Shown here: piece after piece, positions 58,273 to 64,000 of the stretch
Numbering within the stretch: the first letter of the stretch is position 1
How the letters are laid out: every line of letters begins with the position of its first letter
Assembly (NCBI RefSeq): GCF_001668725.1
Contig: NZ_LZKL01000014.1
Coordinates: 62,001 to 126,000 of the forward strand
Direction: 5' to 3'
DNA: 64,000 nt
Source: Mycobacterium sp. E787
GTDB lineage: Bacteria > Actinomycetota > Actinomycetes > Mycobacteriales > Mycobacteriaceae
The notes under the pieces: generated by a model
What the model was told of the DNA's origin: nothing
Seen by the model: the letters and a program-made list of their open reading frames with translations, nothing else
Databases searched by the model: none
Made by a program: the position numbers and the translations under genes

Positions 58273-59516
58273 GTGGCGAGTCGGTCCGGGACTTCCGCGG
58301 CCGGGCCAGAGCCTGGTTGTCCGAGAACCTGCCGAGGCTGGACTCGGGGGACGCGATGATCCTCGAGCGCGACGAGCTGTCGTCCTGGCGGCGCGCCCGC
58401 GAACTGCAACGGAAGTTGTACGACGGGGGATTCGCCGGCATCTGCTTTCCGCGGGAGTACGGGGGGCTGGGGCTGGGCTACGAGTACAAGAAGGCGTTCG
58501 ACGCGGAGGCCGTCGCCTATGAGACGCCGCTGTTGCTCAACGTCCCGTCCTTCGCCATCTGCTGCGCGACGATCCTCGACATGGGCAGCGAGGAGCAGAA
58601 GCGGGCCCACATCCGGGCGGCGCTGCGCGGCGACGAAGTGCTCGTCCAGCTGTTGTCGGAACCCAGCGGCGGCTCGGACCTCGCGGGTGTGATCACCCGC
58701 GCCGACCGCCGGGGCGGACGCTGGATCATCAACGGCGCCAAGACGTGGAGCACCTGGGCGTTCGCCGCCGACTATGGCCTGTGCCTGGCCCGAACCGATT
58801 GGGAGGCGCCCAAACACAACGGCCTGACGATGTTCCTGGTACCGCTCCGGCACGCCGGGGTGACGATCAACCGCATCCGCCAGGTCAACGGTTCGGTCGA
58901 ATTCTGCGAAGAGTTCTTCGACGACGTCGACGTGGGCGACGACGCCGTGGTCGGGGAGCCGGGCAAGGGGTGGGACGTCGCCTCCCGACAGCTCTACCAC
59001 GAGCGGCGCACCATGGGCGACGGATCGGAGTACACCAGCGGCCCCGGAATCGCTGAGGCCGAGGACATTTCGATCGACCTGATGTCGTTGGTCGACGCGA
59101 CGAACCAGGCCGACAGCGCACGGGCCCGGGAGATGGTCGGCCGGGCCCTGGTGCACCGGGCGGTGCAGAAGCAACTCAGCGAGCACGTCTTCCACGCCGT
59201 CGTCGGCGGGTCGCTGCCACCCGCCGCGGGGTCGATCATCAGGCTGGGCATGGCCGCGGCCCACGACGTCGAGAACGACACCGCCCACGCCATCGCCGGC
59301 CCGGCGGCCGTGGTCGAGGACGACGCGGGGCTGCTCGACGTCGGCACGCGCTACCTGGGCCGTCAGATCGCCAGCATCGGGGGCGGAACGACGGAGATGG
59401 CGCGCAACGTGATCGGCGAGCGGGTGTTGAACTTCCCGCGCGAGTACGCCGCCGATCGCGATGTGCCGTTCAACCAGGTGCGCCGGGGCAAAACCGCAGA
59501 GGGAGGCCACAAGTGA
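58269..59516 (+). CDS. Acyl-CoA dehydrogenase, FadE-type
   Basis: 415 residues. GTG start coupled to a leader frame. FAD-binding features: LSEPSGGSDLAGVITRADR and IGGGTTEMARNVIGERVLN. N-terminal helical and C-terminal four-helix domains of normal length. It introduces a 2,3-double bond into an acyl-CoA; in mycobacteria many FadEs act on sterol side chains or fatty acids. Its stop overlaps the next start (GTGA). Two palindromes upstream suggest its own regulation. Confidence 0.92.
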   Translation: MSGESVRDFRGRARAWLSENLPRLDSGDAMILERDELSSWRRARELQRKLYDGGFAGICFPREYGGLGLGYEYKKAFDAEAVAYETPLLLNVPSFAICCATILDMGSEEQKRAHIRAALRGDEVLVQLLSEPSGGSDLAGVITRADRRGGRWIINGAKTWSTWAFAADYGLCLARTDWEAPKHNGLTMFLVPLRHAGVTINRIRQVNGSVEFCEEFFDDVDVGDDAVVGEPGKGWDVASRQLYHERRTMGDGSEYTSGPGIAEAEDISIDLMSLVDATNQADSARAREMVGRALVHRAVQKQLSEHVFHAVVGGSLPPAAGSIIRLGMAAAHDVENDTAHAIAGPAAVVEDDAGLLDVGTRYLGRQIASIGGGTTEMARNVIGERVLNFPREYAADRDVPFNQVRRGKTAEGGHK

Positions 59517-60376
59517 GCGATCAACCGCGCGACATCCGCGAGCTGGCCGACGACACCGACGCCTATCGCGACGAATTGTTCCGGCGCTGGACCGGTCTGC
59601 TCAGCTACCGCTACATCGGCCGCAACCACTCGTCCATGAACGAGGGCGAAACCGACGACACCGTCACCATTCGCCGCGACATGCGCAACGAGGCCGGCGG
59701 TCTCATGGTGGCGCCGCTGGCGATCTCCTCGCCGGAGGGCTGTCAGACCGACATGGTCGCGGTGCCCAACCCGGTCATCGCGTCGGTCCAGATCGTCGAC
59801 CCCGGCTACGACGTCACCAGAATCGAGATCGTCGGGTCCGGCATAGTGCACCAGGGCCGGACCATGGGCTACGGGCGGTGCACGATCGTGGACGCCGACA
59901 ATCGCGACCGCGTGATCGCCTTCAACGAGGGCCAGGGAGCGGTGATCGGTGTCCCCCCGGAAGGCCTTGGCAAGATGGATGTTTCGGGCACGGAGCTGGT
60001 GATCGAGGACTCTCCCGACCTGCCGCCGCTGTGGCAGGCTTTCGGCGCCGGCAAGCGCGGCGACGGACATTGGGTGCTGCCCGCCCTGAGCGCCGAGCTC
60101 GCGTCGCCGGACGCCGCGCTGCACATCGGGCCCCAGCACGTCGTGCTCGAAGCCGCGGCGACCGACCTCGCCGCCGAGGTCGCCGGAACCCGGAAGGTGC
60201 AGGTCATCAGCTGGCACGTCATGTTCATGTCCCGCGGCAAGGTGGGTCCCTTCCGCGTGGAAGGCACGGCGCACGGCGGGCACGGGCGCGTCGGCGTGCG
60301 CATGCTGCTGCACGATGAGGGGAACGCGGACAGGGCCATCACCTCCGCAGCGGCGATCTTCGACGTCGTCGGCTGA
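59513..60376 (+). CDS. Hotdog-like thioesterase family protein, unknown substrate
   Basis: 287 residues; GTG overlaps the fadE stop. The first half (about 35-150: TVTIRRDMRNEAGGLMVAPLAISSPEGCQTD and GSGIVHQGRTMGYGRCTIVDADN) reads like a PaaI/4HBT hotdog fold, and the second half (about 180-287) may be a second copy (VQVISWHVMFMSRGKVGPFRVEGTA). Double-hotdog thioesterases and dehydratases are common next to acyl-CoA dehydrogenases. No catalytic Asp/Glu can be picked with confidence. Confidence 0.65.
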   Translation: MSDQPRDIRELADDTDAYRDELFRRWTGLLSYRYIGRNHSSMNEGETDDTVTIRRDMRNEAGGLMVAPLAISSPEGCQTDMVAVPNPVIASVQIVDPGYDVTRIEIVGSGIVHQGRTMGYGRCTIVDADNRDRVIAFNEGQGAVIGVPPEGLGKMDVSGTELVIEDSPDLPPLWQAFGAGKRGDGHWVLPALSAELASPDAALHIGPQHVVLEAAATDLAAEVAGTRKVQVISWHVMFMSRGKVGPFRVEGTAHGGHGRVGVRMLLHDEGNADRAITSAAAIFDVVG

Positions 60377-60462
60377 CTTCCGTCAATCGCCTCCGCGACG
60401 CTGGCTGAAGTTCACCGAAATACAAAGCGAACGGTTAGTAAAAACTCGGGCGCGGTCAGGCC

Positions 60463-60474
60463 CAATGATCATTG
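60463..60474. promoter_or_regulatory. Perfect palindrome CAATGATCATTG and flanking AGTAAAAACT repeats
   Basis: A 12-nt perfect palindrome about 118 nt upstream of the DUF732 start, flanked by a direct repeat AGTAAAAACT at 60437-60446 and 60509-60518 (72 nt apart), in AT-richer DNA. Likely part of the DUF732 promoter. Confidence 0.4.
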
Positions 60475-60592
60475 CCATTAGATACCATTGATGCCTGAAA
60501 CGATCGACAGTAAAAACTATGCGGGGTTTGAATTGCGCCTCGCTTGTCGACCCGAGTTGATGTGAAGCCTCGAAAGTGATGGGGGATAACGG

Positions 60593-60937
60593 ATGAAGCA
60601 CCGCGAGATGACGAAGAAAATTTCCGCGTGCACGTTCGGCGCGCTGCTGGCTGTCGTGCTGGTGCCGGCGGGTGCCGCACACGCCGACCAGACCGACCAG
60701 GATTTCACCAACTTCCTGCAGTCGCACGGCATCAACCTCGGTAGCCCGTCCCAGACCGTGAATATGGCGCACGTGATGTGCAAAGATCTCGACGCCGGCT
60801 ACACCGAGAAGGACGAGGTGGACCAGTTCACCGGGGCGCATCGGCTGAACCAGGACCAAGCCCAGATGTTCGTGGGTGCGGCCACCGCGGACTACTGCCC
60901 GTCGCACCACCCCGCCAGTAATCCGGCCAAAAAGTAG
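60593..60937 (+). CDS. DUF732 secreted protein
   Basis: 114 residues; ATG behind GGGGGA. Sec signal peptide with cleavage near AAHAD (about residue 30). The mature part has the DUF732 pattern: DQDFTNFLQSHGINL, GHVMCKDL-type Cys, then ADYCP, two Cys that probably pair. Small exported proteins of this family are common in mycobacteria; their function is unknown. Monocistronic. Confidence 0.92.
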   Translation: MKHREMTKKISACTFGALLAVVLVPAGAAHADQTDQDFTNFLQSHGINLGSPSQTVNMAHVMCKDLDAGYTEKDEVDQFTGAHRLNQDQAQMFVGAATADYCPSHHPASNPAKK

Positions 60938-61026
60938 CCGCAGCCGCACTCGGCCGCGCCCTGGCCATACGCCTGCATGCATATGTATGGTGCAATCCGA
61001 CGCACCGACATGACAGGAGAAGACCA

Positions 61027-61809
61027 GTGGCAGAACGCTTGGCGGGAAAGGTCGCCCTGATCAGCGGCGGTGCGCGGGGGATGGGCGCCTCGCACGTGCG
61101 GACGCTGGTCGCCGAGGGCGCCAAGGTGGTATTCGGCGACATCCTCGACGACGAGGGCAAGGCCGTCGCGGCCGAGCTCGGTGACGCGGTTCGCTACGTA
61201 CACCTGGACGTCACGAAACCCGAGCAATGGGACTCCGCCGTGGCCACCGCCTTGAGCGAGTTCGGCGGGATCGACGTGCTGGTGAACAACGCCGGCATCC
61301 TGAACATCGGCACCATCGAGGACTACGAACTCTCCGAGTGGCACAAGATTCTCGACGTCAACCTGACCGGCGTGTTCCTCGGGATCCGCGCCGTCGCGAA
61401 ACCGATGAAGGACGCCGGCCGCGGGTCGATCATCAACATCTCCTCGATCGAGGGCATGGCAGGCACCATCGCCTGCCATGGTTACACCGCAACCAAATTC
61501 GCGGTCCGGGGGCTGACCAAATCGGTGGCACTCGAACTCGGGCCGAGCGGGATCAGGGTGAACTCGATTCACCCCGGGCTCATCAAGACGCCGATGACCG
61601 AGTGGGTCCCCGAGGACATCTTCCACACCGCGCTGGGCCGAATCGCCCAGCCCAGGGAGGTCTCCAACCTCGTGGTGTACCTGGCCAGCGACGAATCGAG
61701 TTATTCGACCGGCTCCGAGTTCGTCGTCGACGGCGGCACCACCGCCGGGCTGGCGCACAAGGACTTCTCCGCGGTCGATGCCAGCCAGCAGCCCGAGTGG
61801 GTCACGTAG
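61027..61809 (+). CDS. fabG3: 3-alpha(20-beta)-hydroxysteroid dehydrogenase FabG3
   Basis: 260 residues, the length of M. tuberculosis Rv2002 (FabG3), and similar along its whole course. GTG behind AGGAGA. SDR: SGGARGMG (NADH site), ISSIEG with catalytic Ser, Tyr153 and Lys157 in YTATK, IHPGLIKTPM after the active site. Rv2002 is a known NADH-dependent 3-alpha,20-beta-hydroxysteroid dehydrogenase. An imperfect palindrome CATGCATATGTATG lies about 40-50 nt upstream. Confidence 0.93.
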   Translation: MAERLAGKVALISGGARGMGASHVRTLVAEGAKVVFGDILDDEGKAVAAELGDAVRYVHLDVTKPEQWDSAVATALSEFGGIDVLVNNAGILNIGTIEDYELSEWHKILDVNLTGVFLGIRAVAKPMKDAGRGSIINISSIEGMAGTIACHGYTATKFAVRGLTKSVALELGPSGIRVNSIHPGLIKTPMTEWVPEDIFHTALGRIAQPREVSNLVVYLASDESSYSTGSEFVVDGGTTAGLAHKDFSAVDASQQPEWVT

Positions 61810-61896
61810 GCCGGACCCACATCGAAACTGCGTCCAGCGCTACAAAATTGGGGTCAAGCACGCGCTGTGCGCAGGCTCGGCGCGTCGTCACCTAGG

Positions 61897-64000
61897 TCAG
61901 GGCGCCACCGCGAAAGATTCGCGCTCCTTGACCGGCGCGGGCCAGGGCGACGGCACCGGCCGCTGCCGCACCCGTTGTGGCCACCAGAACCACTTGCCCA
62001 GCAGCGCCGCGATCGACGGCGTCATCAGCGACCGGACGATCAGCGTGTCGAACAGCAGTCCCAGGCCGATGGTGGTGCCGACCTGGCCGATGACGGTGAG
62101 CTCGCTGACCGCCATCGTCATCATGGTGAACGCGAACACCAGTCCGGCCGAGGTGACCACGGATCCCGTCCCACCCATCGCCCGGATGATTCCGGTGTTC
62201 AGCCCCGCGTGGATCTCTTCCTTGAACCGCGACACCAGCAACAGGTTGTAGTCGGCACCGACGGCCAGCAGGATGATGACGGACATCGCCAGGACCATCC
62301 AGTGCAATTCGATGCCGATCAGGTGCTGCCAGATGAGCACCGACAGCCCGAAGGACGCCCCGAGGGAAAGCAGCACGGTGCCCACGATGACCGCCGAGGC
62401 CACGACGCTTCGCGTGATGATCAGCATGATGATGAAAATCAGGCACAGCGAGGCGATTCCGGCGATCAGCAGGTCATAGTTGCTGCCGTCCTGCATGTCC
62501 TTGTAGGTCGCCGCGGTTCCCCCGAGATAGATCGTGGAGCCCTCCAGCGGCGTGCCCTTGAGCGCTTCGTAGGTCGCCTTCTTGATCGCATCGATGTGCG
62601 AAATGCCCTCCGGCGTCATCGGATCGCCGTCATGGCTGATGATGAACCGCACCGCGTGGCCGTCGGGCGGCAGGAAGTTCTTCATGCCCTTCTTGAACTC
62701 GGCGTTGTTGAAGGTCTCCGGGGGCAGGTAGAAGGAGTCGTCGTTCTTCGACGCGTCGAACGCCTTGCCCATGGCGTTGGAGTTCTTCTGCGCCTCGTTT
62801 TGCTGATCCTGCAGACCCTTTTGGGTCGAATACATGGTCAGCATCGTCGTTTTCATGGCCCGCATGTTCTCGATCATGGCGGGCATCAGGGCCACCATCT
62901 GGGGCATCAGTGTGTCGAGATGGTCCATGACGGGCAGCAGGCTCTGGATGTCATCGGTCATCGTGTCGATGCCGTCGAGGGCATCGAAGACCGAGCGCAG
63001 CGAAAAGCACACGGGGATGTCGTAGCAATGCTTTTCCCAGTAGAAGTAGCTGCGGATGGGCCGGAAGAAGTCCTCGAAATCTGCCATGTGCTGGCGTAAT
63101 TCGTTGATATCAATGGTCATCTCGTGCATCTTGCGGACCATGATGTGCATGCTGTCGGCCATCTGCGCCGTGATGCTCTGCATCTTCTCCATGCTGTCGA
63201 TGGTGGTTTGCATCATGTCGGCCTGGTGCAGCATGTCGGCCATCTGATCCGCTTGGTACTTCTGATTCATCTGCTGGGAGACACCCTGCATGCTGATCTG
63301 GAACGGGATCGAGGTGTGCTCGATCGGCGTGCCCTGCGGTCGGGTGATCGCCTGCACGCGTGAGATTCCGGGCACCCGGAAGATCGCCTTGGCGACCTTG
63401 TCGATCACCAGGAAGTCGGCGGAATTGCGCAGGTCGTGGTCACTTTCGATCATCAGCAGCTCGGGATTCATCCGCGCATTCGAGAAATGCCGGTCGGCTG
63501 CCGCGTAGCCGGCGTTCGCCGGTAGATCGGCGGGCAGGTATTTGCGGTCGTTGTAGTTGGTCCGGTACCCGGGCAGCGTCAGCAGGCCGACGAGCGCGAT
63601 CGCGATGGTCACGATCAGAACCGGGCCCGGCCACCGGACGACGACGGCGCCGATCTTGCGCCAGCCGCGGATGCGCTGCGCCCGCCTGGGCTCGAGCGTC
63701 TGGCGGAAGCGCGAAGCCACCGAGATCACCGCGGGGCCCAGCGTCAGGGCCGCCGCGACCACCACGACCATGCCGATGGCCAACGGGATGCCCAGCGTCT
63801 GGAAGTAGGGCAGGTTGGTGAAGTGCAGGCAGAACGTCGCGCCCGCGATGGTCAGTCCCGATCCGGCCACCACGTGAGCGGTGCCGCCAAACATCGTGTA
63901 ATACGCGTCTTCTCGCGATTCGCCGATTGACCTGGCTTCCTGATATCGCCCGATCAGGAAGATCGCATAGTCCGTGGCGGCCGCGATCGCCAGCGTTACC
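61897..64000 (-). CDS. MmpL family transporter (N-terminus beyond the window)
   Basis: The frame is open from the right edge: after V-T-L it reads [20 protein letters not shown], the MmpL/RND signature with the DY pair in a transmembrane helix, and continues for about 700 residues to 61897. Contents: first-domain helices, a large extracytoplasmic loop with a Met-rich helical hairpin (about 62820-63260 in DNA), then the second set of helices ([17 protein letters not shown] pair again). MmpLs export lipids or siderophore precursors with proton motive force. About the first 200-250 residues are missing. Convergent with fabG3; substrate unknown. Confidence 0.93.
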   Translation of the reverse strand, partial: VTLAIAAATDYAIFLIGRYQEARSIGESREDAYYTMFGGTAHVVAGSGLTIAGATFCLHFTNLPYFQTLGIPLAIGMVVVVAAALTLGPAVISVASRFRQTLEPRRAQRIRGWRKIGAVVVRWPGPVLIVTIAIALVGLLTLPGYRTNYNDRKYLPADLPANAGYAAADRHFSNARMNPELLMIESDHDLRNSADFLVIDKVAKAIFRVPGISRVQAITRPQGTPIEHTSIPFQISMQGVSQQMNQKYQADQMADMLHQADMMQTTIDSMEKMQSITAQMADSMHIMVRKMHEMTIDINELRQHMADFEDFFRPIRSYFYWEKHCYDIPVCFSLRSVFDALDGIDTMTDDIQSLLPVMDHLDTLMPQMVALMPAMIENMRAMKTTMLTMYSTQKGLQDQQNEAQKNSNAMGKAFDASKNDDSFYLPPETFNNAEFKKGMKNFLPPDGHAVRFIISHDGDPMTPEGISHIDAIKKATYEALKGTPLEGSTIYLGGTAATYKDMQDGSNYDLLIAGIASLCLIFIIMLIITRSVVASAVIVGTVLLSLGASFGLSVLIWQHLIGIELHWMVLAMSVIILLAVGADYNLLLVSRFKEEIHAGLNTGIIRAMGGTGSVVTSAGLVFAFTMMTMAVSELTVIGQVGTTIGLGLLFDTLIVRSLMTPSIAALLGKWFWWPQRVRQRPVPSPWPAPVKERESFAVAP

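Noticed and set aside
60383..60982. 199-codon minus-strand frame over the DUF732 gene
   Set aside because: Antisense to a signal-peptide protein with a good RBS; no family features.
61867..63099. 410-codon plus-strand frame across mmpL
   Set aside because: Antisense to the MmpL C-terminus, His/Asp/Arg-rich, no motif.

Overview
The window is high-GC actinobacterial DNA, almost certainly from a Mycobacterium, probably a slow grower of the M. avium-complex type. The evidence is a type I polyketide synthase of the Pks12 kind, LppI, LipT, PncA with every catalytic residue, a complete mce operon, an MmpL transporter, a DUF732 secreted protein, FabG3, DUF3349 and DUF3097 proteins, and several promoters that look leaderless. 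Species assignment beyond that is inference.

Region 1 (1-30000) follows the M. tuberculosis block Rv2048c to Rv2038c in inverted orientation: pks12 (5' end outside the window), an Rv2047c-like chimera, lppI, lipT, pncA, an Rv2042c-like gene and a four-gene sugar ABC importer like Rv2041c-Rv2038c. Three blocks that I do not associate with this locus in M. tuberculosis lie between these conserved genes. They are two P450 units with SDR, DoxX-like and TetR partners (9.8-15.9 kb); a phosphotransferase fusion, gluconokinase, ParD-like/zeta toxin pair and hendecad-repeat DoxX protein (18.3-22.8 kb); and a divergent DoxX/ECF sigma factor pair (24.3-25.8 kb).

Region 2 (30-40 kb) holds a DUF3349 gene, a 60-residue membrane microprotein coupled to a glycogen debranching enzyme, a DUF3097 protein, and a universal stress protein behind a DosR-like box. 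A very long hairpin then separates it from a three-gene aromatic ring-cleavage operon (extradiol dioxygenase, fumarylacetoacetase-fold hydrolase, FAD hydroxylase). A divergent TetR gene and two operator-like palindromes control that operon. A small zinc-ribbon gene behind an IdeR-type iron box and an orphan protein made of three Phd antitoxin domains follow.

Region 3 (40.2-51.2 kb, minus strand) is a complete yrbEAB-mceABCDEF lipid-import operon, mostly chained by ATGA overlaps. A TetR gene lies upstream on the same strand, and related palindromes occur in both promoters.

Region 4 (51.5-64 kb) is mixed lipid, steroid and redox metabolism: a membrane acyltransferase, an aldo-keto reductase, epimerase, SnoaL-like and thioesterase genes, an MDR oxidoreductase, an acyl-CoA dehydrogenase with a hotdog-like partner, a DUF732 protein, FabG3 and the C-terminal part of an MmpL transporter running off the right edge.

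No rRNA, tRNA, CRISPR array or insertion sequence was recognised.
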